Part shown: positions 8,052 through 15,632 of the stretch, piece after piece
Numbering within the stretch: position 1 is the stretch's first letter
How the letters are laid out: each line of letters begins with the position of its first letter
NCBI GenBank assembly: GCA_002449585.1
Contig: DJXD01000044.1
Location: forward strand, 1 to 53,603
From: Ruminococcus sp. UBA7013
GTDB taxonomy: Bacteria > Bacillota > Clostridia > Oscillospirales > Ruminococcaceae
Direction of reading: 5' to 3'
DNA: 53,603 nt
Program-made: the position numbers and the translations under genes
Notes under the pieces: model-generated
Database searches by the model: none
What the model saw: the letters and a program-made list of their open reading frames with translations, nothing else
What the model was told of the DNA's origin: nothing

Positions 8052-8080
8052 ATTATACACTATTTTCCAAAGAAAAGCAA
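8052..8080 (-). promoter_or_regulatory. Promoter of prfB
   Basis: On the minus strand, TTGCTT (8080-8075) and TATAAT (8057-8052), 17-base spacer, about 33 bases upstream of the prfB ATG. Confidence 0.8.
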
Positions 8081-8086
8081 GAGCTT

Positions 8087-8761
8087 TCATAAAATATCTT
8101 TCAAACAGGCAATCCAGCCTTGTGCGATTTCATCATGACCGATCAAAGTCGGATGTGTACCATCAAGCGTTTCATAATAAATATTTTTAGCAGATAAATC
8201 TGCAACAGGGCATTTATGCTTTTCAGCCACAAAGCGAATAGAATTATTATAATCTTCCAGAGGAATCCCGGCGAATTCCTCCGGGAACTGCCAATTATGA
8301 ATTTTTGCGTGATATGTCCGGGCAATCGTTCCGCAGATGATCACCGAAGAAGGATAATTATCCTGAATTCTGGTCAGCATGATTTGATAGGCATCTTCAA
8401 AATAGATGGGATTTTTCAAAAAAATATGCTTACTGCGGAGGGGCACACCTCGGCCAAAATCTTTGAGCCCCATGTAGATCAGAATATATTCCGGAGCGAT
8501 TTCAGCAGTATGAAGCAAAGACGTGCGTTTTATGCTATTTCCGGAGGGGAACTGTTTTCCGGCAACACATGTTCCCGAATAAGAATTATTCACGCAGATA
8601 CTTCCATGAAAATGAGAAATGACTCTTGCCCACCAGACATCTGTAAGATAACGCATTGCATTTTTTTTAAGATTATCATAATCATAATAAACGCCATAGC
8701 CTTCGGGCTGTGTGCCGACAAATGTGCTGATCGAATCGCCCATAATAGAATAATAATCCAT
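8087..8761 (-). CDS. SGNH/GDSL-family hydrolase
   Basis: A 224-residue protein without signal peptide. Block I is MGDSIS with the catalytic Ser near residue 10; the C-terminal block is LDGTHPTLIGHDEIA with the catalytic Asp and His. Block III, usually GxND, reads MGLKDFG, so the oxyanion Asn may be replaced. The family removes acyl or acetyl groups from lipids, sugars or peptides; the substrate is not predictable here. RBS GGGGGGAAG. It is the last gene of a minus-strand operon with the lipoprotein 35 bases upstream. Confidence 0.82.
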   Translation of the reverse strand: MDYYSIMGDSISTFVGTQPEGYGVYYDYDNLKKNAMRYLTDVWWARVISHFHGSICVNNSYSGTCVAGKQFPSGNSIKRTSLLHTAEIAPEYILIYMGLKDFGRGVPLRSKHIFLKNPIYFEDAYQIMLTRIQDNYPSSVIICGTIARTYHAKIHNWQFPEEFAGIPLEDYNNSIRFVAEKHKCPVADLSAKNIYYETLDGTHPTLIGHDEIAQGWIACLKDIL

Positions 8762-8796
8762 AAAACAGCTTCCCCCCTTTTTATATTTATCTGAAA

Positions 8797-9234
8797 TTAA
8801 AATTTAGGAAGTATGTCCGTATATTCTTTAGCGCAGATCCCACAAGCCCAATAAATATTTGTATAATTAGCTAATTCATCTGCTGAAATTTCAATGATTT
8901 GCACATTTTCATCAAGCATGCTTTGGACGGCACGGCAATTCCCTTTATAATTAGCATCATGAACGCAATTTGTGGCTGTATTAAGAAGGAAAATTATTTT
9001 CTTGTTTTCTGATTTTATCTTTGGGGGAGATGTTGCCGGAGGTTCAGTAATCGGCGGAGATGTTGCCGGGGGTGCTGTATCTGGTGCAGATGTTGCCGGG
9101 GGTGCTGTATCTGGTGCATCAGAAATAATTTCTATCTCTGCTGTTGCTTGCTCATCAGAAGCATCTCTATTTCCGCATCCGGTCAGCAATATCAGCATCA
9201 TCAAACTGAATGAAATAAATTTTCTCGCTTTCAT
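8797..9234 (-). CDS. Lipoprotein with Pro/Thr repeat linker and Ada-like Cys/His domain
   Basis: A 145-residue precursor. The lipobox LLTGCG places the mature N-terminus at Cys20. Residues about 40-72 are a low-complexity linker with repeated APDTAPPATS units (tandem repeat in the DNA around 9030-9115). The C-terminal domain shows the spacing NCVHDANYKGNCRAV ... YWACGICAKEY. This resembles small extracellular His/Cys domains with a H-x(n)-C...CGxC pattern found after proline-rich linkers in many Firmicute surface proteins, possibly a metal site. That assignment is by pattern only. RBS GGGAGGA. It lies inside the operon between the DUF2798-like and SGNH hydrolase genes. Confidence 0.7.
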   Translation of the reverse strand: MKARKFISFSLMMLILLTGCGNRDASDEQATAEIEIISDAPDTAPPATSAPDTAPPATSPPITEPPATSPPKIKSENKKIIFLLNTATNCVHDANYKGNCRAVQSMLDENVQIIEISADELANYTNIYWACGICAKEYTDILPKF

Positions 9235-9251
9235 GTAAAATCCTCCCTAAA

Positions 9252-9722
9252 TTATTGATCTTCTGGCTTTTGCATCTTCCCGAAAATCATCTTTGTATAA
9301 ACAGGCGTAATGATGAAGATCAGCACAAACCCCACCAGCATACTAATTCCCAATGAGGGCAGATACATCCGGATCAATGGCGGCATTTCTTGCCCATGAC
9401 TCACAGCATTGTGATGCGCCATTGCTACCATACAAAATGTCATCACAGGCGTATAGATCAGATCAGAAATCAGGCTTTCAAAGCATCTTGTTCCAAATTT
9501 CCCCGGTGTCATGCCTGTTTTCTGCACGGCGGCATCTGTGATTTTCTTCATGGGAATGAATAATCCGATCACTAAGCTGATCACAGTACTGATCAGAAAA
9601 TTAATCACAAAACTAGGAATTGTAAAATGTCCGGATGATAATAAACCTGTCAATGACAGAAAGAAACTCATTGTGATCCCCATGCAAAGGGACATTTTCT
9701 GTCCTGCTTTTTTCATATCCAT
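9252..9722 (-). CDS. DUF2798-like membrane protein
   Basis: A 156-residue hydrophobic protein with four predicted helices arranged as two similar halves (SLCMGITMSFFLSLTGL... and DLIYTPVMTFCMVAMAHH...), the usual plan of DUF2798-type proteins. The ATG at 9722 is preferred: it follows GGGGGAAAT, and it begins 14 bases after the stop of the metallophosphoesterase gene. The longer reading would overlap that gene by 73 bases. No function is known for the family. The next gene, the lipoprotein, starts 17 bases downstream. Confidence 0.6.
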   Translation of the reverse strand: MDMKKAGQKMSLCMGITMSFFLSLTGLLSSGHFTIPSFVINFLISTVISLVIGLFIPMKKITDAAVQKTGMTPGKFGTRCFESLISDLIYTPVMTFCMVAMAHHNAVSHGQEMPPLIRMYLPSLGISMLVGFVLIFIITPVYTKMIFGKMQKPEDQ

Positions 9723-9736
9723 AGAAATTTCCCCCT

Positions 9737-10435
9737 TTATATATAAAATTCTTCCATTGTATCCAGGCACAGGCAGGCCAATCTTCCGCCCTCGAAGCAT
9801 GCGCCGCAATCAATGCAGATATTATTGCAATTCTGATAAATTTCACTTTTTCCAGAAAGAAAATAAGTCGGTGTATGGCCAGTAATGATATAAATAGTAT
9901 CATCATCAAAATATCTTACATTGGGGCTTTGTCTGGTTAATAATAATTCTTCGGGGGTGTACTGGGTTAATTTTTTATTTTTCCGAAAATTCCCCAGTCC
10001 GGCATGGATCAAAATAAATGTTTTCTCACCGACATCAATACATTCCCAGAGAGAAAACTCTTTGAGATAATCCAGCACATTTTCCTGATCTTCATGGGAA
10101 AGCTTCTGAAATCCGGCAACTGTTGTATTTCCGCCGTCATCGATCCAAGCAAGCATATCCTGCATTTCTTCAAATGAAAGATGACTGATAGATTCCTCTG
10201 TGATCTCAGTTGTTAATTTTTCCAGCAGATACAAAGCGATCCAATCATGATTTCCCATAATAGGATAAACATTAGGGCGATTCATCATATCAAATAAAAT
10301 TTCAATTGGATGTTCTCCTCTGTCGCAGACATCGCCGAGAATGAACAGTGTATCCTGCTCAGAAAATTTAATTTTTTCGAGCATTTGCAGATATTTTTCA
10401 TATTCTCCATGAAGATCGGACATCACATAGGTCAT
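9737..10435 (-). CDS. Calcineurin-like metallophosphoesterase (PPP-type phosphatase)
   Basis: A 232-residue cytosolic protein carrying all family blocks: SDLHGEY (residues 5-11), ILGDVCDRG, IMGNHDW, IHAGLG and ITGHTPT, which together bind two metal ions. The pattern is that of small serine/threonine protein phosphatases and ApaH-type enzymes; which one cannot be decided from sequence. RBS AAAGG precedes the ATG at 10435. It is first in a four-gene minus-strand operon running to 8087, behind a promoter at 10471-10499. Confidence 0.85.
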   Translation of the reverse strand: MTYVMSDLHGEYEKYLQMLEKIKFSEQDTLFILGDVCDRGEHPIEILFDMMNRPNVYPIMGNHDWIALYLLEKLTTEITEESISHLSFEEMQDMLAWIDDGGNTTVAGFQKLSHEDQENVLDYLKEFSLWECIDVGEKTFILIHAGLGNFRKNKKLTQYTPEELLLTRQSPNVRYFDDDTIYIITGHTPTYFLSGKSEIYQNCNNICIDCGACFEGGRLACLCLDTMEEFYI

Positions 10436-10470
10436 AATAAACACGCCTTTCTTATCTATAGCATATGACA

Positions 10471-10499
10471 ATTTTATCACAAAAACAGAGATTTGTCAA
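10471..10499 (-). promoter_or_regulatory. Promoter of metallophosphoesterase operon
   Basis: On the minus strand, TTGACA (10499-10494) and TAAAAT (10476-10471), 17-base spacer. It is divergent from the plus-strand promoter 39 bases away. Confidence 0.78.
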
Positions 10500-10537
10500 C
10501 AGACATATCTTTTTTCTGAAACAGAATGAAATCCATA

Positions 10538-10566
10538 TTGACATTTAGAGAAAAATATGCTAGAAT
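10538..10566 (+). promoter_or_regulatory. Promoter of DUF697-like gene
   Basis: TTGACA (10538-10543) and TAGAAT (10561-10566), 17-base spacer, 40 bases before the ATG. Confidence 0.75.
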
Positions 10567-10606
10567 AAAAATACAAAAAATCTGAATCAGAGAAAGGAAA
10601 CCTATT

Positions 10607-11044
10607 ATGACGGAAGATCAGAGAATTTATTCACATGCGATCATTCATACAGCAAGTGCGCTTTCAGGCTTGTGTGGATTTCTTCCTATTGTGGAAGAAT
10701 TGCCTGTGATCATCATTCAGGGGGGCATGATTATCGCATTAGGATGTGGCGTATATCAAGTTCCGATTGGAAAATTATTAGAAAAATTGGGTTTTGCTGC
10801 TGGGGCAGGTGCGCATGTGCTGAAGCTGGGTAAAAATGCAATTCTGAAAGGATTAGGGGCAGAAGCAAAAAAAGTTATCGAGATCAAATTTTTCCAGGTT
10901 GGTGCAGATCTGATTTCCTTGCCGGCATCTATTCCCACTGCTGGAATCGCAAATGTCATTAACAGTTTTTTATCTCTGCTAGGAACGGAAGCGATTGGCT
11001 GGATTGTGGTAAATGCATTAGAAAATGAAACTGCAAAAGCATAA
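10607..11044 (+). CDS. DUF697-like small membrane-associated protein
   Basis: A 145-residue protein with hydrophobic segments around residues 22-47, 63-72 and 105-135, rich in Gly and Ala. The layout (PIVEELPVIIIQGGMIIALG, then ASIPTAGIANVINSFLS) resembles the DUF697 module that often follows GTPase domains, but no GTPase is attached or adjacent. RBS AGAAAGGAAA. It has its own promoter and a strong terminator, so it is monocistronic. Function unknown; family assignment moderate. Confidence 0.6.
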   Translation: MTEDQRIYSHAIIHTASALSGLCGFLPIVEELPVIIIQGGMIIALGCGVYQVPIGKLLEKLGFAAGAGAHVLKLGKNAILKGLGAEAKKVIEIKFFQVGADLISLPASIPTAGIANVINSFLSLLGTEAIGWIVVNALENETAKA

Positions 11045-11049
11045 AGATA

Positions 11050-11079
11050 CCCCCGGTTTAAACCGGGGGGAATTTTTTT
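11050..11079 (+). terminator. Terminator of DUF697-like gene
   Basis: Perfect stem CCCCCGGTTT/AAACCGGGGG followed by AATTTTTTT. The T tract touches the stop codon of convergent mfd. Confidence 0.88.
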
Positions 11080-14000
11080 AGGCTTTGGCATCACGCATGG
11101 TAAAAACAACTTCCTGCATCAGATCGGCAGGGGGTTGATTGGAAAGCAATTTGACTCCAATAAAGGGCTTTTCTTTGCAGGAAAATAAAATTCTTCTGCC
11201 GTATTTTGCAGATAATGCCATCAGCTGACAATCTTTTGGAAGCAGAATATAAAATTGCAGACTGCCGTTTCTCTGTGTGATCTCTGTGATTCCAAGAGCG
11301 GCGGCGGCATTTCTTAGCAAAGAAACTTTGATCAAGCCAAGAATTGCCTTCGGGGGTTCACCATAACGATCAATTAATTCATCAATCAATTCGCTTTCAT
11401 CAGATTCATCATGCACAGTTGCAATTTTTCGATAAATATCAATACGTGAGGATGTACTTTCTATATAATTTTCAGGGATATAGGCCTCAATCTGAATATC
11501 GACAGAACAGGCGGCGGCTTTTTGAATAGGTTCGCCTTTGGCTTCGGCGATGGCTTCATTAAGCATTTGCATGTACATGTCATAGCCGACGGTTTCCATA
11601 TGTCCATGCTGACGGCCGCCGAGAATGCTTCCTGCTCCACGGATTTCAAGATCTCTCATAGCAATCCGGAAGCCTGAACCAAATTGTGTAAATTCACGCA
11701 TGGCTTCCAGACGTTTAGAAGCCACTTCTGATAGAACTTTATCTTTTTTAAATAAGAAATAGGCATATGCCCGGCGATTGGATCGGCCGACACGCCCTCT
11801 TAGCTGATATAATTGGCTTAATCCTAATTTGTCAGAATCTTCTATAATCAATGTATTGACATTTGCGACATCAACGCCAGTTTCTATGATCGTTGTACAG
11901 ATCAAAATATCTGTTTCATTTTCAACGACACTCTGCCAAATATCAGACATTTCCTCCTCGGATAATCTGCCATGTGCAACGGCAATGCGAGCATCAGGAA
12001 ACATGGCTTGAATCCGGGCGGCACAATTCAGGATCGTATCAATTCGATTATGAATATAATAAATCTGGCCGCCCCGTTTGAGTTCACGGGAAATAGCCTG
12101 CATGACAATGCCATCTTGATACTCTGTGACATAAGTCTGAACAGGATAGCGATCCTGAGGGGGTTCAGATAAGACAGACATATCACGAATGCCAGATAAT
12201 GCCATATTCAAAGTTCTGGGGATGGGCGTGGCGGATAATGTCAGAACATCAATGCCGGCAAAGATTTCTTTGAATCGTTCTTTATGAGCAACGCCGAAAC
12301 GCTGTTCTTCGTCGATCACGGCAAGGCCTAAGGCATAGAATTTGACATCTTTCTGAACAATTCTGTGTGTACCAATAATAATATCTATTTTGCCTTTTTC
12401 GAGATCAGCAAGAATTTTTTTCTGTTCTTTGGCCGAGCGGAAGCGTGAAAGCATTTCGATTCTGACAGGCATTCTATCGAATCTTTGGAGTGCTGTTCTA
12501 TAATGCTGTAATGCAAGTACCGTTGTCGGGGCAAGAATCGCACATTGACGGCTGCTTAATACGCATTTCATCGCTGCACGGAAGGCAACTTCTGTTTTCC
12601 CAAATCCGACATCACCGCATAATAGCCGATCCATTGGCCGGGGTTGTTCCATATCTGCCTTGATCTCGCCGATACTTTGCAATTGATCCTCTGTTTCTGC
12701 ATAGGGGAAGCGTTCTTCAAAATCATGCTGAATTTCATCATCTGGAGAAAAGGCATAACCCTGACTTTTTTCACGTTTGGCATATAATTTCATGAGCTCA
12801 TCAGCCATATCACGGACAGCTTTTTTCACATGATTGCAAGTTTTCATCCATTGGGGGGAAGATAATTTATTTAATTTTACAGCAGATTCATCCTGTGCGC
12901 CGATATATCTGGAAACAAGATCCATCTGTGTGACGGGGACATATAATTTTTCTGTTCCGGCATATTGAATAGTGATATAATCTTTGATAATGCCCTCTAG
13001 TTCTAATTTATGAATGCCAATAAATCGGCCGATTCCGTGCATGGTATGCACAACAAGATCACCAGGATGCAGATCTGAAAGTGTTTGAATTTCAAGGCCG
13101 GCTTTATGCTTGAAACGGCGTTTTTTGGAGCTATGCATTCTAGTTTGAACGATCACGGCAGTTTTATTTTCCGGATAAGCAAATCCAGCTGAAAGGCTTT
13201 TTGCTGTGACGAGTACCATTCCGGGGGGGCAAATATCTTCTTCATGAGCGATTCTGCACGGAATGCCGCTTTCCTGCAAATCATTCACAAGAATCGGGAG
13301 TGTTTTCTCACTACCGGCAGCAAGTATAATTCTATAATCATGGGAAAGATATTCTTGCAAATCTTCGAGAAGCTGACGGATTTCTCCGCCCCATGCCGCA
13401 TTCTGCATTGCTTCCATGCTGATGATCTTCCGGAATGGAATTCTTTCACTTCCCTGTAAAAATTGGCTGACATAGATTGTCTTCCGGTTTTCCAGCATGA
13501 TTTGAAAATCTGTAAAATCCATAACAGGGCTGTCAAGATGCTTGTATAATATGCCATCTTCATAGAGCATTTTTAAATCTTCTCTGGCCTGAGCCGTGAG
13601 TGCCTGCGCATGACGATGAATATCCGGATATTCACAAAGCAGAATCATTCCGGGCAGATAATCCAGAAGTGTGACAGGCGTTTTCCCATAGATCAGCGAA
13701 TAATATTTATCTGCATTCAGAAGAGAAAGGCCATTTTCCAGGCGTTCGGCATCATGCAGAAGATTGGCCTGAATTTTATCTTTCTGTTTGGCCTTGATGG
13801 TTTTACTGCATGACAGTATTTGATTTCTAAGCTGTTCGGAATCATAGAGAATTTCAGAAGCCGGAGAAATACAGCATTCTGTGATAGCATCTGTTCTGCG
13901 CTGTGTCTGAGGATCGAAATGGCGGATCAGATCAATTTCATCATCCCAGAATTCCATACGAACGGGCTGTATTTCCTGCACAGGGAAAATATCAAAAATA

Positions 14001-14536
14001 GATCCTCTGACTGCAAATTGTCCTTTTCCTTCGACTGTTTCACAGCGGGTATATCCTGCCTGTATCAGTTTTTGTATCAGAAAGGGCATTGTGATCACAT
14101 CGCCCTGCCGGATCGTCAGGCAGGCATTTTTCAGAATTTCAGGAGGGATAGTCGGCTGGAGAGCGGCTTCAATGCCAGCGGCTACGATCCGGATTTTCTG
14201 TTCTGTCAATGCATGGAGTACATGCAGACGTTCATGTTCATATTCAAAAGATTTGCTTTCTGCCGAAGTAAACAGCATTTCTTTTGCAGGATAATGCATT
14301 GCTGTTTCGATTCCGGCCATGCTATTGATATCAGCACATAATCGAATCGCTTCTGCTTCTGAACCTGTCAGCACAAGCAGGGGGGTATCTTGATAGAGAG
14401 AGAGAGTCAAAGCCAGCTGTGCCTTATGAATCAGCGAAAGTCCGGCGATACAGACGGGGGTTTCACTGGTTTCCAGCGAATTCGAAAGGCGTTTCCAGTC
14501 GGATAATTCCTGAAAAGTCTGTGTAAAAAAATTCAT
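11078..14536 (-). CDS. mfd: Transcription-repair coupling factor
   Basis: At 1152 residues this is full length for Mfd, the ATP-driven translocase that removes stalled RNA polymerase and recruits UvrA. The N-terminal UvrB-like module is present. The central RNA-polymerase-interacting domain begins near HPGDLVVHTMHGIGRF. The helicase core has Walker A (CGDVGFGKTEVA), the DEEQ box (VIDEEQRFGV) and motif VI (QLRGRVGRS). The C-terminal D7 domain follows. It starts 9 bases after pth, a very common gene pair in Firmicutes, and probably shares its promoter at 15242-15270. Confidence 0.97.
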   Translation of the reverse strand: MNFFTQTFQELSDWKRLSNSLETSETPVCIAGLSLIHKAQLALTLSLYQDTPLLVLTGSEAEAIRLCADINSMAGIETAMHYPAKEMLFTSAESKSFEYEHERLHVLHALTEQKIRIVAAGIEAALQPTIPPEILKNACLTIRQGDVITMPFLIQKLIQAGYTRCETVEGKGQFAVRGSIFDIFPVQEIQPVRMEFWDDEIDLIRHFDPQTQRRTDAITECCISPASEILYDSEQLRNQILSCSKTIKAKQKDKIQANLLHDAERLENGLSLLNADKYYSLIYGKTPVTLLDYLPGMILLCEYPDIHRHAQALTAQAREDLKMLYEDGILYKHLDSPVMDFTDFQIMLENRKTIYVSQFLQGSERIPFRKIISMEAMQNAAWGGEIRQLLEDLQEYLSHDYRIILAAGSEKTLPILVNDLQESGIPCRIAHEEDICPPGMVLVTAKSLSAGFAYPENKTAVIVQTRMHSSKKRRFKHKAGLEIQTLSDLHPGDLVVHTMHGIGRFIGIHKLELEGIIKDYITIQYAGTEKLYVPVTQMDLVSRYIGAQDESAVKLNKLSSPQWMKTCNHVKKAVRDMADELMKLYAKREKSQGYAFSPDDEIQHDFEERFPYAETEDQLQSIGEIKADMEQPRPMDRLLCGDVGFGKTEVAFRAAMKCVLSSRQCAILAPTTVLALQHYRTALQRFDRMPVRIEMLSRFRSAKEQKKILADLEKGKIDIIIGTHRIVQKDVKFYALGLAVIDEEQRFGVAHKERFKEIFAGIDVLTLSATPIPRTLNMALSGIRDMSVLSEPPQDRYPVQTYVTEYQDGIVMQAISRELKRGGQIYYIHNRIDTILNCAARIQAMFPDARIAVAHGRLSEEEMSDIWQSVVENETDILICTTIIETGVDVANVNTLIIEDSDKLGLSQLYQLRGRVGRSNRRAYAYFLFKKDKVLSEVASKRLEAMREFTQFGSGFRIAMRDLEIRGAGSILGGRQHGHMETVGYDMYMQMLNEAIAEAKGEPIQKAAACSVDIQIEAYIPENYIESTSSRIDIYRKIATVHDESDESELIDELIDRYGEPPKAILGLIKVSLLRNAAAALGITEITQRNGSLQFYILLPKDCQLMALSAKYGRRILFSCKEKPFIGVKLLSNQPPADLMQEVVFTMRDAKA

Positions 14537-14545
14537 GTGTTCACC

Positions 14546-15172
14546 TCAGGCATTATATAAATTCATGGCCTGATCGATCTGATCATTGATCATGAGTTTC
14601 AGGCATTCACAGGCATTTGCAGAAGATTTCTGTATTTCGGAAAATTCCTGATCTGTGAATTTGCTAAGTACCCAATCCGCAAGGTTCATATTTTTATTTG
14701 GCTTTGCGCCAACGCCTAATTTAATCCGGGGAAATGCTTCTGATCCGGTCAATTCGATAATGCTTTTAATACCGTTATGTCCTCCGGCCGAACCTTTCCG
14801 GCGAATTCTGAGTTTTCCGGGCGGAAGAGAAATATCATCAAAAATCACAATTATATGATCCGGCTGGATTTTATAAAACTGCATGGCTTGAACAACGGCC
14901 TCACCGCTATTATTCATATAAGTCTGTGGTTTGAGCAGAAGACAGCGTTTTCCGGCAAGTGTGAGATCTGTGCAGTAAGATTTAAATTTCATGCGATTGA
15001 TCTGCACATGTTCCTGTTCTGCGAGTGTATCGAGCGTGATAAATCCGGCATTGTGACGGGTTTTTTCATAGATCATGCCAGGATTGCCCAGCCCAATGAT
15101 CAGCCATTCCGGTTTTCCAGTGGATGCCGTGTGTTCTGCTTCGATTTTTGCGAAAATATCCATAATTCCCAT
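14546..15172 (-). CDS. pth: Peptidyl-tRNA hydrolase
   Basis: A 208-residue enzyme that frees tRNA from peptidyl-tRNA released by stalled ribosomes. The core starts at WLIIGLGNPG; TRHNAGF carries the catalytic His, followed by PQTYMNNSG and GSAGGHNGIKSI. ATG 15172 is chosen because AAAGGAG lies 8 bases upstream; the in-frame ATG at 15190 would sit inside that ribosome binding site region. The protein has an unusual N-terminal extension of about 23 residues (GIMDIFAKIEAEH...) ahead of the normal family start. Promoter at 15242-15270; mfd follows. Confidence 0.94.
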   Translation of the reverse strand: MGIMDIFAKIEAEHTASTGKPEWLIIGLGNPGMIYEKTRHNAGFITLDTLAEQEHVQINRMKFKSYCTDLTLAGKRCLLLKPQTYMNNSGEAVVQAMQFYKIQPDHIIVIFDDISLPPGKLRIRRKGSAGGHNGIKSIIELTGSEAFPRIKLGVGAKPNKNMNLADWVLSKFTDQEFSEIQKSSANACECLKLMINDQIDQAMNLYNA

Positions 15173-15203
15173 ATGAGAGACTCCTTTCATGCATAACAGA
15201 TTC

Positions 15204-15227
15204 AGACGGTACAGAGCTGCACCGTCT
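15204..15227 (-). promoter_or_regulatory. 5' UTR hairpin ahead of pth
   Basis: The leader of pth contains AGACGGT/ACCGTCT (7 bp, ten-base loop), extendable by TCAG/CTGA-like pairing. No T tract follows on the minus strand, so it is not a terminator. It could stabilise the mRNA; no known regulator site recognised. Confidence 0.4.
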
Positions 15228-15241
15228 TCTGATGATTTATT

Positions 15242-15270
15242 ATTATAGCATGAGATTCGAAAAAATGCAA
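15242..15270 (-). promoter_or_regulatory. Promoter of pth-mfd
   Basis: On the minus strand, TTGCAT (15270-15265) and TATAAT (15247-15242), 17-base spacer, about 70 bases before the pth ATG. Confidence 0.78.
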
Positions 15271-15435
15271 GCCCTGTGACGAAATTTCTCTGTTTTTGAC
15301 AAAATTCGACATTTGTGAATGATAATACTCCTGTATCACAAGCAGAAAGACTTTGTGATCCTAGTATAAAATAGATATTAAAAAAAGCATATTTTTATTC
15401 AAAATGCTGATTTTTATTTTTTTTTGCAAAAAGAC

Positions 15436-15463
15436 TTGTATTTTTTTTTTTTTTGTGTATAAT
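15436..15463 (+). promoter_or_regulatory. Promoter of candidate structured RNA
   Basis: TTGTAT (15436-15441) and TATAAT (15458-15463) with a 16-base all-T/G spacer. No coding sequence follows on this strand; the transcript would run into the hairpins and terminator at 15606-15631. Confidence 0.5.
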
Positions 15464-15469
15464 TAATAT

Positions 15470-15632
15470 TATAAACAGTTATCATGAACAGGATATGTAT
15501 TAAATTTTCGTGACTTTTGTGACTGTATCCGGCAACATGTTCCTGTTTGCATGACTGTTTATATTGCATCAGTTTTTCTCTTCTGATGTCTATCACATGC
15601 AAAATCCCCCGTTAGAAAACGGGGGAATTTTT
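15470..15632 (+). ncRNA. Candidate structured small RNA, about 160 nt, unknown class
   Basis: A long interrupted helix pairs ATAAACAGT, CATG and ACAGGA (15471-15479, 15483-15486, 15488-15493) with TCCTGT, CATG and ACTGTTTAT (15541-15546, 15550-15553, 15554-15562): 19 base pairs with two small internal loops. A second hairpin follows (CATCAG 15567-15572 with CTGATG 15583-15588), then a strong terminator. A promoter lies just upstream. No open frame with a ribosome binding site is present on this strand. Size and layout are like small regulatory RNAs such as 6S, but no family consensus was recognised. The 15191-15632 stretch holds no protein gene. Alternative: part of the helix is chance in AT-rich DNA. 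Confidence 0.45.
15606..15632. terminator. Bidirectional terminator (candidate RNA and GH94 gene)
   Basis: Stem CCCCCGTT/AACGGGGG with AGAA loop. The plus strand continues AATTTTTT; the minus strand continues ATTTTGC. It ends the candidate RNA on the plus strand and the cellobiose phosphorylase gene on the minus strand. Confidence 0.85.

Noticed and set aside
8972..9238. Plus-strand frame with DVAGG repeats opposite the lipoprotein
   Set aside because: The repeats are the reverse complement of the TAPPATS linker; no RBS or promoter.
15414..15602. 62-codon minus-strand frame in the pth-GH94 gap
   Set aside because: Low complexity (Lys/Tyr-rich tail from the T tract), no RBS; it lies opposite the candidate RNA.
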